From: Immundisolibacter cernigliae
GTDB lineage: Bacteria; Pseudomonadota; Gammaproteobacteria; Immundisolibacterales; Immundisolibacteraceae
DNA: 64,000 bases
NCBI RefSeq assembly: GCF_001697225.1
Contig: NZ_CP014671.1
Span: 2,790,001 to 2,854,000 of the forward strand
Reading direction: 5' to 3'
The stretch's first letter is position 1; every line of letters starts with the position of its first letter. The notes beneath the pieces are model-generated. The model ran no database searches. It was not told where the DNA came from and worked only from the letters and a program-made list of their open reading frames with translations. A program made the position numbers and the translations under genes. Shown here one piece after another: positions 9,111 to 19,028 of the stretch.

Positions 9111-9148
9111 AGCCCGCGTAGGGCGGAATAGCGCAGCGTATTCCGCCT
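9111..9148. repeat. REP-like palindrome, copy 1 (RAYT-associated)
   Basis: The unit reads AGCCCGCGTAGGGCGGAATA followed by the inverted arm GCGCAGCGTATTCCGCC. Identical units lie at 9561-9598 and, inverted, at 10176-10213. They bracket the two transposase remnants, as REPs bracket their RAYT genes. Confidence 0.8.
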
Positions 9149-9183
9149 TCCGGTTGCCCCGCCGTCACCGTTACACTCTCGCC

Positions 9184-9489
9184 ATGCCGCATTACGTTCG
9201 TGCTGACATCCCTGGCGGCACCTTCTTCTTTACCGTCGCCCTGCTCGAACGCCGCCGCCGGCTGTTGGTCAAGAACATCGGGACGCTGCGTGAAGCGTTT
9301 CGCGGCGTCCGGCATCGGCATCCTGTCACCATCGACGCCATCGTGATCCTCCCGGATCACCTGCACTGCGTCTGGACACTGCCGGCCGGCGATGCCGATT
9401 TCTCCAGCCGCTGGCGACCGATCAAAGCCGCCTTCGCGCGCGGCATCGCGGCTGGGGAACGGCTGTCCGAACGACGCCAGCCAGCGTAG
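9184..9489 (+). pseudogene. REP-associated tyrosine transposase (RAYT), truncated copy 1
   Basis: RAYT proteins are single-strand transposases related to IS200/IS605 TnpA that move or maintain REP palindromes. This 101-residue product keeps the N-terminus (MPHYVRADIPGGTFFFTVAL) and the HUH metal-binding motif in 'DHLHCVW', but ends after 'GERLSERRQ'. It therefore lacks the helix with the catalytic Tyr. It is nearly identical to the first part of the copy at 9635, so it is a partial tandem duplicate, truncated where another repeat begins at 9483. Confidence 0.85.
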
Positions 9490-9561
9490 GGTGGACAAAG
9501 CGCAGCGTGCCCACGCGGACACGGCGCCAGTCGTCGCATGCGGCTCATCGAAACCTCGTCA
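9483..9561 (-). repeat. Long palindromic repeat family C, copy 1 (inverted)
   Basis: This ~79-bp sequence, containing CGCATGCGGCTCATCGAAAC, recurs in opposite orientation at 33257-33338 and 36952-37036. It separates the two RAYT copies. Its outer arms (gcgtagggtgg / ccacgcgg) form a hairpin. Confidence 0.8.
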
Positions 9562-9598
9562 GCCCGCGTAGGGCGGAATAGCGCAGCGTATTCCGCCT
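9561..9598. repeat. REP-like palindrome, copy 2
   Basis: Same unit and orientation as 9111-9148, placed at the same distance before the second RAYT copy. This supports tandem duplication of a REP+RAYT block of about 450 bp. Confidence 0.8.
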
Positions 9599-9634
9599 CC
9601 CGGGTTGCCCCGCCGTCACCGTTACACTCCCGCC

Positions 9635-10161
9635 ATGCCGCATTACGTTCGTGCCGACATCCCTGGCGGAACCTTCTTCTTCACCGTCGCCCTGCTCGAA
9701 CGCCGCCGCCGGCTGTTGGCCCGGAACATCGGGACGCTGCGCGAAGCGTTTCGCGGCGTCCGGCATCGGCATCCGTTCACCATCGACGCCATCGTGATCC
9801 TCCCGGATCACCTGCACTGCGTCTGGACACTGCCGCCCGGCGATGCCGATTTCTCCACCCGCTGGCGACTGATCAAAGCCGCCTTCGCGCGCGGCATCGC
9901 GGCTGGGGAACGGCTGTCCGAACGACGCCAGCGCACCGGCGAGCGAGGCATCTGGCAGCGGCGTTCTGGGAACACGCGATCCGCGATGCGGCCGACCTGA
10001 CCCGACACGTGGACTACATTCATCACAACCCCGTGAAACACGGCCACGCCGACCGCGTTGTGGACTGGCCGTAGTCGTCGTTTCACCGCTACGTCGAGCG
10101 GGGTGTTTATCCACCGGACTGGGCCGCCGGATCAGCAGTGCGCGGGTTGAGTTTCGAGTAG
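9635..10161 (+). pseudogene. REP-associated tyrosine transposase (RAYT), full-length but disrupted copy 2
   Basis: The reading frame keeps 'DHLHCVW' (HUH motif) and, after a one-base deletion near 9970, continues in another frame as 'FWEHAIRDAADLTRHVDYI' with the catalytic-Tyr region 'YIHHNPVKHG'. A second lesion turns the Tyr codon of 'WPYSSFHRYV' into TAG at 10072-10074. The domain would otherwise end at the TAG at 10159-10161. Two independent lesions show it is dead. REPs flank it on both sides. Confidence 0.85.
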
Positions 10162-10175
10162 CCTTGCTCTCGGAA

Positions 10176-10213
10176 GGCGGAATACGCTTCGCTATTCCGC
10201 CCTACGCGGGCTA
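10176..10213. repeat. REP-like palindrome, copy 3 (inverted)
   Basis: The inverse complement of the units at 9111 and 9561, placed just after the second RAYT remnant, followed by a short duplicated 'ctacgcgggct'. Head and inverted tail copies around a RAYT are the usual BIME-like arrangement. Confidence 0.8.
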
Positions 10214-10227
10214 CGCGGGCTGCGTAA

Positions 10228-10359
10228 GCCGCCAAACTGGCAGCCCGCCTGGCAGAGCAGTTCTCAGGTGATCGCGAGGCCTACACCCAGGCCAAGGCAC
10301 CGTTTGTGCAGCGGGTGCTTTGCCATCAGGCCAGCGGCAGGTCGGGGAAACTCGAGTGA
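10228..10359 (+). pseudogene. GrpB/UPF0157-family C-terminal fragment
   Basis: A 43-codon stretch preceded by an in-frame TAA reads 'LAEQFSGDREAYTQAKAPFV' and then 'QRVLCHQASGR', which matches the conserved C-terminal end of GrpB-type proteins. The rest of the gene is absent; the repeat at 10176 ends where the fragment begins, so the front was probably lost in the rearrangement that brought the RAYT block. Confidence 0.55.
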
Positions 10360-10476
10360 CGTTGTCTTGTCGAACCGGTACCGACAGCGACGTTTACGGC
10401 CCCAACCGGGCGTCTACCCGTCCGGGTGAACCGCCCCGGCTTTCCCGGAGGCTCATTCCCTTGAGAGGATAGAGCC

Positions 10477-12342
<1,866 letters not shown>

Positions 12343-12403
12343 CCGGAAAAATGCGCCCGACGGGAAGCGTGATGGCGGTATGTCCGAGGCGCGTCCTTGC
12401 CGT

Positions 12404-12799
12404 TTAGCCTGCAGACAGCGCTGCAGCAACGCCAGGGAACGCTCGCAATAACTTGCGATCCATCGTCACGAGCCTCGTGCCAAGTTTCATCGCCAGCGCC
12501 ACGAATTCGCAATCGTATGCGGAGCATTCGCTGTCGCGTACCAATTGCAGGACGCTGAGCGAGTCCACGTCGTATTCGGCGCCGTTGAGCAAGTCTTCTG
12601 CCTCACTCTGGAGGTCCTGCGCTTGCTGCAACGTCAGGCTTCCTCGCCGCATATATCCCGCAAGGATGTAACGAATTTCACTTCGCCACAGAACGGGCGC
12701 AGCCCAAACGGGGTCTTTTTCGAGCAGAGTCTCTGCGGCCACGGTGTACTCGCCGGGCAAGTACAGGTACGCCACGATATTCGAGTCGACAACAATCAA
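12404..12799 (-). CDS. vapC: PIN-domain toxin (VapC-like)
   Basis: This 131-residue PIN-domain ribonuclease has the expected acidic residues: D5 in 'VVDSNIVAY', E41, D96 in 'SAYDCEFVALA' and D114 in 'VTMDRKLL'. VapC toxins cleave tRNA or rRNA when freed from the antitoxin. Its ATG overlaps the antitoxin stop by four bases (ATGA), giving translational coupling. The pair reads on the minus strand between the FMN reductase and the acyl-CoA dehydrogenase. Confidence 0.9.
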   Translation of the reverse strand: MIVVDSNIVAYLYLPGEYTVAAETLLEKDPVWAAPVLWRSEIRYILAGYMRRGSLTLQQAQDLQSEAEDLLNGAEYDVDSLSVLQLVRDSECSAYDCEFVALAMKLGTRLVTMDRKLLRAFPGVAAALSAG

Positions 12800-13041
12800 G
12801 GGCGCCCCTGCCGTTTCAGGGTATCCATCTCACGTGCTGGAAATGTCGTCTCGCCCAACCCTGCCCTTAGCTGGCGCGCACGAGCAAGCCGTTCGCTGGG
12901 AGCTGTCGTGGTCGGTGTCAGCACAGCCTCAAGGCACACAATCGCCTCGCTGTTGAGGCTGCGGCGGTGCATCTGCGCTGCAACTTTCAGCCGTTCGTAC
13001 ACATCATCCGGAATGTTCTTCAACGTCAACGTCGTCGGCAT
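12796..13041 (-). CDS. vapB: VapB/FitA-like antitoxin (ribbon-helix-helix)
   Basis: This 81-residue protein has the N-terminal Arc/FitA ribbon-helix-helix 'MPTTLTLKNIPDDVYERLK', which binds operator DNA, and a C-terminal tail to neutralise the toxin. I chose the second ATG of the ATGATG pair because GGAGG ends five bases before it. A longer in-frame start at 13101 lacks such a site. It precedes and overlaps the PIN toxin and probably autoregulates the operon. Confidence 0.88.
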   Translation of the reverse strand: MPTTLTLKNIPDDVYERLKVAAQMHRRSLNSEAIVCLEAVLTPTTTAPSERLARARQLRAGLGETTFPAREMDTLKRQGRP

Positions 13042-13155
13042 CATAACCTCCAACCGTAATGGCACCAAAACGGTTCCATTATACGGCCTGCCTGTTGCCA
13101 ATCTGCGGGCTAAGCCATCGCTGCAGGGCGAGTTCTGCCTTCCGGAAGCGCCGTC

Positions 13156-14319
13156 TTACTTCGGCAAGCCCATCCAGTTGACGATGTTGTTGCGCTGGAT
13201 GGCCGACGAGCCGCCGAAGATCGGTAGCGCCAGCGAGTCGCGCACGTAGCGCTCCATGGGGAATTCGCTGGCGTAGCCGTAGGCGCCCATGACCTTTTGC
13301 GCGGCGAGCGTGATCTCGGTGCAGTACTCGGTGGCCATCAGTTTGGCGATGGCGGTTTCCACGCCGTGGCGGCCTTCGCCGTCCAGCTTGCCGGCCACCT
13401 GGTAGACCAGCGTGCGGGCGGTGTACAGCTTGGCCTGCATGTCGGCCAGCAGGTGGCGGATGGACTGGTACGAACCGATGGCCTTGCCGAACTGCTTGCG
13501 CTCCTGGGCATAGGTCCAGGCGTCTTCGAGCGCCGCCCAGGCGACGCCCAGCGCAATCGCCGCGACTTCGATCTTCTCCACATCCAGGCCCGGGCCGGCC
13601 AGCATTTCCCAGCCGCGGTTCCAGGCTGCCTCGCCGCCGACCAGGTTGGCCAGCGGCAGGCGCACGTTGTCGAAGTTGACGTCCGTGGTGTGGATGCCGC
13701 GCACGCCCATGCACTCGAAGGCGGTGACGGTGACGCCGGGCGCGGTCGGCGGGATCAGCACGAACGACAGGTTTTTGTAGCGCGCACCGGCGCGGTCGGA
13801 GCAGACCAGGGCATAGATGTAGTCGGCCTCGTCGGCGCCGGAGCAAAAGCGCTTGGCGCCGTTGATGATCAGTTCATCGCCGTCGCGCACGGCGGTGGTC
13901 TTGACGCTGCCCAGGTCCGAGCCGACGTCGGGTTCCGTCAGGCCGTAGGCGAAGATCAGCTTGCCCTCGGCGATTTTCGGCAGCAGCTCGCGCTTCTGGG
14001 CCTCGGAGCCGACCTCGGTGATGTTCATGCCGGCGTAGCAGGTGCACATGATGTAGGGCACCGACACCGCCAGCGAGCGGCGCGACAGTTCCTCGATCAC
14101 CGCCATGCAGGCCGGGATGTCCACGCCGGCGCCGCCGTATTCCTCCGGCACCGTCAGGCCGCACACGCCAAGCTCGGCCAGTTTGTCGAACACGGCGCGC
14201 GGGAACACGTCCTCGCGGTCCCAGCGCGCGGCCGCCTCGCGCGGCATTTCCTTATCCACGAAGCGGCGCAGCTGGTCACGCAGCAGGCGGATGTGTTCCG
14301 GTTCGGTCAGTTCGAGCAT
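13156..14319 (-). CDS. Acyl-CoA dehydrogenase
   Basis: This FAD enzyme introduces a double bond next to the thioester. The 387-residue product has the three-part ACAD fold: 'FVDKEMPREAAARWD', 'LTEPDVGSDLGSVKTTA' (substrate/FAD site) and 'GAYGYASEFPMERYVRDS'. At the usual YEGT base position near the C-terminus it reads 'IFGGSSAIQRN', so the Glu found in medium-chain enzymes is Gly. The base may sit elsewhere, as in isovaleryl- and long-chain types. It lies 164 bases downstream of the enoyl-CoA hydratase on the same strand, and both fit a ring-cleavage-product or branched-acid pathway. Confidence 0.9.
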   Translation of the reverse strand: MLELTEPEHIRLLRDQLRRFVDKEMPREAAARWDREDVFPRAVFDKLAELGVCGLTVPEEYGGAGVDIPACMAVIEELSRRSLAVSVPYIMCTCYAGMNITEVGSEAQKRELLPKIAEGKLIFAYGLTEPDVGSDLGSVKTTAVRDGDELIINGAKRFCSGADEADYIYALVCSDRAGARYKNLSFVLIPPTAPGVTVTAFECMGVRGIHTTDVNFDNVRLPLANLVGGEAAWNRGWEMLAGPGLDVEKIEVAAIALGVAWAALEDAWTYAQERKQFGKAIGSYQSIRHLLADMQAKLYTARTLVYQVAGKLDGEGRHGVETAIAKLMATEYCTEITLAAQKVMGAYGYASEFPMERYVRDSLALPIFGGSSAIQRNNIVNWMGLPK

Positions 14320-14483
14320 GGGGTTTCTCCTTGACGTGCGCCGGGTGTCGTTTTGTTTTTTGGATCACCCATGCCTTGCCTGCTGTAGGAGCCCGGCTGC
14401 GCCGGGCGATCAACACCCCGCATCGTCAGGGTCGCCAGCCATCGCCCGGCAAAGCCGGGCTCCTACAAGTGGATGGCCTTGTT
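14320..14483. repeat. Palindromic repeat family B between hydratase and dehydrogenase
   Basis: The gap holds two inverted units, GTAGGAGCCCGGCTGCGCCG (from 14386) and CGCCCGGCAAAGCCGGGCTCC (about 14443-14463). They can fold into a large cruciform or a transcribed hairpin between two cotranscribed genes. Related units lie at 30643, 39235, 50321 and 63421. Confidence 0.75.
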
Positions 14484-15266
14484 TCAGCGATTCTTCCACT
14501 CCGGCTTGCGGCGCTGGCCGAACGAGGCCAGGCCTTCCTGGATGTCCTGCCCGAACACGACCGGGTCCCAGATCTGGCGCTGGAATTCCTCCAGCACCTC
14601 GCGGTTGTACTTGACCGACAGGCGCACCGCCTGCGTGTGGGCGGCCACCGAGCGGGGCGAGTTGCCGGCGATTTTCTGTGCCAGTTTCATGGCCTCGGCC
14701 TGTACCTGGTCGTCCGCCACCACGCGATTGACCAGGCCGCAGGCCTTGGCCTCGGCGGCACCGAACGGCTCGGCGGTCAGCACCTTTTCCATGAACACGC
14801 GCGGGCCCATGAACTTCCACAGGTCCAGGTAGCCCATGGTCGGCATGCCGACCGAGGTTTCCGGGATGCCGAACTTGCACGACTCGCCGGACACGATCAG
14901 GTCGCAGGCGTTGGCCAGCAGCAGGCCGCCGGCCATGCAGTAGCCGTGCACGGCGGCGATCATCGGCTTGGGCGTGGCGCGCACCAGGGCGAAGGCTTCC
15001 AGGCCCTGGCGCGGCATGACGTAGAAATTGGCCGGCTCGTCGCCGATCAGCTCCAGGGCTTCCTTCAGATCCCCGCCGGTGCAGAAGGCCCGGCCCTCGC
15101 CGCGCAGCACGCCGACCCAGGCCTCGTCGTCGGCCGCGTACTGCTTAACCGCGGCGGTGAGGTCGTTGAGCATGGCCACGCTCATGGCGTTCATGGCCTC
15201 GGGGCGGTTCATGGTGATGACGGCAACGTGGCCGTCGCGGGCGTAGGTGACCAGCGGCTCGCTCAT
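14484..15266 (-). CDS. Enoyl-CoA hydratase/isomerase family protein
   Basis: This 260-residue crotonase-fold enzyme has the oxyanion-hole stretch 'GRAFCTGGDLKEAL' and 'VHGYCMAGGLLLANACDLI', followed by 'FGIPETSVGMPTMG' containing one catalytic Glu. The start at ATG 15266 is preceded by AAGGAG at about nine bases. It reads divergently from the extradiol dioxygenase; the 221-base gap holds a palindrome likely to be an operator. Exact substrate is unknown. Confidence 0.88.
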   Translation of the reverse strand: MSEPLVTYARDGHVAVITMNRPEAMNAMSVAMLNDLTAAVKQYAADDEAWVGVLRGEGRAFCTGGDLKEALELIGDEPANFYVMPRQGLEAFALVRATPKPMIAAVHGYCMAGGLLLANACDLIVSGESCKFGIPETSVGMPTMGYLDLWKFMGPRVFMEKVLTAEPFGAAEAKACGLVNRVVADDQVQAEAMKLAQKIAGNSPRSVAAHTQAVRLSVKYNREVLEEFQRQIWDPVVFGQDIQEGLASFGQRRKPEWKNR

Positions 15267-15386
15267 GAGCAGGTTTCTCCTTGGGATTTGCGTTGGGGGC
15301 GATACGTCCGGCGCTTGCCGGACGGTCGGTCGGCAGGATAAGCGATGCCCGCGCGGCCGGTACAGCGCGGCGTGCGACACGCCGGC

Positions 15387-15400
15387 CTGACCTGCGTCAA
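15387..15400 (+). promoter_or_regulatory. Candidate operator, palindrome CTGAC-N4-GTCAA
   Basis: The sequence CTGACCTGCGTCAA lies about 90 bases before the extradiol dioxygenase start, in the divergent gap with the enoyl-CoA hydratase. Near-identical 14-bp palindromes occur before the Rieske oxygenase (20928) and the catechol dioxygenase (40601). Confidence 0.5.
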
Positions 15401-15487
15401 GTGTGGCGCCCGCCTGCGTGGCGTAATGCGGTGCACGCCGGTACCGCTGGGGTTGCGGCGTCAGCCAGTCAACGCACAGAGGACGCT

Positions 15488-16429
15488 ATGGTCAAGGTTA
15501 CCGAACTGGGCTACATGGGCTTCAACGTCACCGACATGGCGGCGTGGGAGCGTTTTGCCACCGAAATCGTCGGCATGGAACTGCACGACGCCGGCGAGGG
15601 CGACCGCAAGTACCTGCGCCTGGACGACTGGCACCACCGCTTCGTGCTGCACAAGAGCAACGAGGACGACATGGCCTACATCGGCTGGCGCGTGCCGGGT
15701 CCGGACGAGCTGGAGGAAATGGCCGCCCAGCTGGAAGCCGCCAAGGTGCCGTACCGCTTCGCGAGTACCGCCGAGTGTGACGAGCGGCGCGTGCTGGGCC
15801 TGCTCAAGCTCACCGATCCGGGCGGCAACCCGACCGAGGTGTTCTACGGCCCGGAGGTGATGACCTTCCGGCCGTTCCATCCGGGCCGGCCGATGTTCGG
15901 GCGCTTCGTCACCGGCGATCAGGGTGTCGGGCACTGCATCCTGCGCCAGAGCGACGTCAAGGCGGCGTATGACTTCTACACCAAGGTGTTCGGCATGCGC
16001 GGCTCGGTGGAGTACAAGCTGCGCCAGCCCGACGGCTCGGTGGTCATGCCGACCTTCATGCACTGCAATGATCGCCAGCACTCGGTGGCCTTCCTGGGCG
16101 GGCCGATGCCAAAGCGCATCAACCACCTGATGCTGGAGTACACGGACCTGAACGACCTGGGCGTGGCCTATCACGCGGTGCGTCAGCACAAGCTGGCGGT
16201 GGGCATCGACATCGGCAAGCACTCCAACGACCAGGCCGTCACCTTCTACTGCGGCAACCCATCCGGCTGGCTGTCGGAACTGGGCTGGGGCGCGCGCTCG
16301 GCGCCGAGCCAGCAGGAGTACTACTCGGCCGACATCTGGGGCCACGAGGTGGAGGCATCCGGCTTCGGCATGGACCTGGACATGGTGGCGCCGGAGGAGG
16401 AAACCGCCGCCAAGGCCGACGCCGCCTGA
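15488..16429 (+). CDS. Type I extradiol dioxygenase (BphC-like, two VOC domains)
   Basis: This 313-residue enzyme should open a dihydroxylated aromatic ring next to its hydroxyls, using Fe(II). The metal triad is clear: H149 ('GVGHCIL'), H213 ('INHLMLEYTD') and E264 ('WLSELGWG'), at the spacing seen in 2,3-dihydroxybiphenyl 1,2-dioxygenase. The N-terminal VOC domain (residues 1-125) lacks metal ligands, as in relatives. ATG 15488 follows an 'agaggac' site. It stands 209 bases before the heme-oxygenase-like gene. The natural ring substrate is unknown. Confidence 0.9.
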   Translation: MVKVTELGYMGFNVTDMAAWERFATEIVGMELHDAGEGDRKYLRLDDWHHRFVLHKSNEDDMAYIGWRVPGPDELEEMAAQLEAAKVPYRFASTAECDERRVLGLLKLTDPGGNPTEVFYGPEVMTFRPFHPGRPMFGRFVTGDQGVGHCILRQSDVKAAYDFYTKVFGMRGSVEYKLRQPDGSVVMPTFMHCNDRQHSVAFLGGPMPKRINHLMLEYTDLNDLGVAYHAVRQHKLAVGIDIGKHSNDQAVTFYCGNPSGWLSELGWGARSAPSQQEYYSADIWGHEVEASGFGMDLDMVAPEEETAAKADAA

Positions 16430-16638
16430 GGCACGCCCGGTGCCGGTGGCCGCCGGGCCGCCGGCACCGATACATCCGATGCGCCGTCCAGGGTCGGGCG
16501 GCAGGACGCTTGCGCAGGACATGCAGGCCGCAGGGATCGCTCGCGGGGCACCACGGACCGGCCACCCGCTCGGCACACGGTTGAAACACACAGCCGCCAG
16601 CCATCCGCCGGCGGTGACATCACATGGAGGAGCAGCCC

Positions 16639-17379
16639 ATGGCTACCGTTGCACACGACGTCCACACCGCTTATCTGATTGACGTAAAGGCCGACTGGCT
16701 CAGGCACCTGAAAAACGACATCCTGGAACCGGTCGCCGCGGCCGCGCTGGCCCATCCGGTGCTCAAGGAAATCGAGGCCGGCCGCCTGCCCAAGGACAAG
16801 TTCGCCCGCATGATGGCCAACCTGTGCTGGGTCATCACCGGTTTCCCGGAGTACGTGTCGGCGCTGGCCGCCGGCTGCCCCAAGAACGACCACGCCGTGA
16901 AAGCCGCGCTGCTGGAGAACGCCTACATCGAGCGCGACCACCCGTTCCTGCTGGCGCAGGCGGTGAACGCGCTCGGCGGCCCCGGCGACGCCATCCTGGA
17001 AGGCCCGGACTGGGTGTCGTTCCAGTTCGATCCCTACATCCACATGCTGCGCATGGTGCTCGAAGGCTACGTGTTCCACCGGCCGTGGATCGAGGGCATG
17101 GCGGCCACCGCGGTGGGCGTGGAAAGCGTGGTGCCGGCCGTGTTCGGTCGCATCGGTGAGGCGGCGGTGAAGCACTACGGCCTGGCCGAGGAAGACGCCG
17201 AATGGTTCCGCATCCACGGCGGCGAGGTGGAAATGGAACACGGCAATGAAGGCCTGCGCGTGCTCGAAAAATACGTGCCGGCCGACGACATCAACGCCCA
17301 GCGGGCGTGCATCGCCGGCGCCAGCCTGGTGGCGAATGCCATCGGCACCGGCCTGTTCGACGCCGTGGCGCGCTGGTAG
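16639..17379 (+). CDS. Heme-oxygenase-like (HDO/TenA/PqqC-fold) protein, copy 1
   Basis: This 246-residue helical protein belongs to the TenA/PqqC/CADD fold group, which includes diiron oxygenases and oxidases such as UndA and CADD. Candidate metal ligands are E98 and H101 ('YIERDHPF', an E-x2-H pair as in UndA), E162, H193 and H201 ('RIHGGEVEMEHGN'). This supports a non-heme iron oxygenase over a cofactorless PqqC role. GGAGG precedes ATG 16639. A ferredoxin-like gene follows four bases after its stop, and both genes are duplicated 1.6 kb downstream. Substrate unknown. Confidence 0.8.
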   Translation: MATVAHDVHTAYLIDVKADWLRHLKNDILEPVAAAALAHPVLKEIEAGRLPKDKFARMMANLCWVITGFPEYVSALAAGCPKNDHAVKAALLENAYIERDHPFLLAQAVNALGGPGDAILEGPDWVSFQFDPYIHMLRMVLEGYVFHRPWIEGMAATAVGVESVVPAVFGRIGEAAVKHYGLAEEDAEWFRIHGGEVEMEHGNEGLRVLEKYVPADDINAQRACIAGASLVANAIGTGLFDAVARW

Positions 17380-17383
17380 ACCG

Positions 17384-17692
17384 ATGGCGCGCATCCGCAT
17401 CAACGGCGGGCCGTGGCGCAAGGTGATGCCCGGCTCGAGCCTGCTGGGCCTGATCAAGGGCCGCGGCGGGGTGCCGATTCACACCTCGTGCGGCCTGGGC
17501 AGCTGCGGCTCGGACATTGTGCTGATCCTGTCCGGCATGGAGCACCTGAGTGCGCCGTTCCCGACCGAGCTGCGCACGCTGGCCGCCGAGGAAGCACCCG
17601 CCAACGCGCGCCTGTCCTGCGTCACCAAGCTGATGGACGGTGATGTCGAGGTAGAGGTGCCGGACTACAGCCTGGAACAGCCGGCGGCCTGA
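17384..17692 (+). CDS. 2Fe-2S ferredoxin-like protein with Asp at one ligand position, copy 1
   Basis: This 102-residue protein has the plant-type ferredoxin cluster loop, but the third Cys is replaced: C36-x4-C41-x2-D44 ('SCGLGSCGSDIVL'), with C79 as the distal ligand ('RLSCVTK'). Ordinary ferredoxins have C-x4-C-x2-C. It may bind a cluster with an Asp ligand, an altered cluster, or none. It starts four bases after the heme-oxygenase-like gene and lacks its own ribosome-binding site, so translation is probably coupled. It is the likely redox partner of that protein. Confidence 0.82.
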   Translation: MARIRINGGPWRKVMPGSSLLGLIKGRGGVPIHTSCGLGSCGSDIVLILSGMEHLSAPFPTELRTLAAEEAPANARLSCVTKLMDGDVEVEVPDYSLEQPAA

Positions 17693-17710
17693 GCCATGTC
17701 TTGATCCGGT

Positions 17711-17748
17711 AGCCGGCCGGTCCCGTGAAGGACCGGCCGGCTTTTTTT
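17711..17748 (+). terminator. Rho-independent terminator after ferredoxin copy 1
   Basis: A perfect 13-bp stem, AGCCGGCCGGTCC / GGACCGGCCGGCT, with loop CGTGAA, runs directly into seven T bases. It ends the first oxygenase-ferredoxin unit. The related terminator at 19357 shows that the duplication included it. Confidence 0.93.
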
Positions 17749-18270
17749 GTAGGAGCGGGCCATGCCCGCGACCGCAACACATCAGCAGGCGGATGCCTGT
17801 GGCGTGATCGGCTCGGTCGGGCCTGTTCTTTCCGTACCACCCGATGCGCCATGCCCGGCCGTCCAGGTCGCGGGCATGGCCCGCTCCTACCAACGCAGGG
17901 TGTGGCCAGCGGCCTGAGTGGCCAACAGAAATTCGAACAAACCGGCCAGCTCCTCGACGGAGCTGGCCGGTTTTTCATGCGTTTGAAGGGGCTGGGGGTC
18001 CGTCTGAGAGTCGGGAACGCGCCTTGTCACTCCCGGCAACCGGGCGCACTATCGGCCACGGGTTCTGAAGCACTGCTTCAAGCATGGAGCCATCGGTGGC
18101 GCGCCATACCGGGCAGGGTTTCAAACCCGATCGCACACCACGGAATCGGTCCGGGGACGTTCCGCGGACCGGGGTGTGGCGCATTTGGACGCGGGATTGC
18201 CGCGGCCAGGGACGGCGCGGCCATTACCAAGATCGATTCTTCAAACACCTGTTTCGAGGAGGAGAGCCCG
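17749..18270. repeat. Intergenic region with inverted repeat family A and a palindrome before copy 2
   Basis: GTAGGAGCGGGCCATGCCCG (from 17749) and its inverse complement ending at 17890 form widely spaced arms. A GC-rich imperfect palindrome, GGTCCGGGG-N4-CCGCGGACC, lies at about 18149-18171, some 100 bases before the next gene, and might be an operator. No gene is supported here. The second unit therefore seems to have its own promoter region. Confidence 0.65.
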
Positions 18271-19011
18271 ATGGCTAGCGTGATTGAAAATGTTCCGACC
18301 GACTATCTGATTGCCGTCAACAGCGACTGGCTGCAGCACATGAAGCGCGACGTGCTGGAGCCGATTGCGGCCCGCGGGCTGGCGCACCCGGTGCTGACCC
18401 AGATTCGCAGCGGTCGGCTGCCCAAGGAAAAATTCGCCCGCATGATGGCCAACCTGTGCTGGGTCATCACCGGTTTTCCGGAATACGTGGCGGCATTGGC
18501 GGCCCGCTGCCCCAAGAACGACCATGTCGTCAAAGCGGCGCTGCTGGAGAACGCCTACATCGAACGCGACCACCCGTTCCTGCTGGCGCAGGTGGTCAAT
18601 GCGCTGGGCGGTCCCGGCGACGCCATCCTGGAAGGCCCGGACTGGGTGTCGTTCGAGCCCGATCCCTACATCCACACGCTGCGCATCGTGATCGAGGGCT
18701 ACGTGTTCCACCGGCCCTGGGTGGAGGGCATGGCGGCCACCGCGGTCGGGGTGGAGACGGTCACACCGGCGGTGTTCGGCTCGCTCGGCAAGGCGGCGGT
18801 CGAACACTACGGCCTGTCCGAGGAGGACGCCGAGTGGTTCCGCATCCACGGCGGCGAGGTGGAGATGGAGCACGGCAACGACGGCCTGCGCGTGCTGGAC
18901 AAATACGTCGCGGCCGACGACATCAACACGCAGCGCGCCTGCACGGCGGGCGCCAGGCTGGTGTCCGAGGCGATCGGGGTCGGCATATTCGATATGGTTG
19001 CCCGCTGGTAA
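18271..19011 (+). CDS. Heme-oxygenase-like (HDO/TenA/PqqC-fold) protein, copy 2
   Basis: This 246-residue paralogue of the protein at 16639 has the same length, no gaps, and about four fifths of residues identical by eye. All candidate ligands are kept: E98 and H101 in 'YIERDHPF', the Glu in 'GVETVTPAVFG', and 'RIHGGEVEMEHGN'. A GAGGAGGAG ribosome-binding site lies just before ATG 18271. Conservation of both active sites suggests two working enzymes, perhaps with different substrates or a heteromer. Ferredoxin copy 2 follows after 17 bases. Confidence 0.8.
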   Translation: MASVIENVPTDYLIAVNSDWLQHMKRDVLEPIAARGLAHPVLTQIRSGRLPKEKFARMMANLCWVITGFPEYVAALAARCPKNDHVVKAALLENAYIERDHPFLLAQVVNALGGPGDAILEGPDWVSFEPDPYIHTLRIVIEGYVFHRPWVEGMAATAVGVETVTPAVFGSLGKAAVEHYGLSEEDAEWFRIHGGEVEMEHGNDGLRVLDKYVAADDINTQRACTAGARLVSEAIGVGIFDMVARW

Positions 19012-19028
19012 GCCCCGGGTAAGCCCAT

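Noticed and set aside
14331-14345. TTGACGTGCGCCGG as another operator copy before the acyl-CoA dehydrogenase
   Set aside because: Only the left half-site TTGAC is present; the right half does not match GTCAA, so it was not counted.
16639-19011. The two heme-oxygenase-like genes as pqqC or tenA
   Set aside because: No pqqA, B, D or E and no thiamine genes are nearby, the proteins are paired with ferredoxins, and an E-x2-H iron-ligand pattern is present that PqqC does not need.
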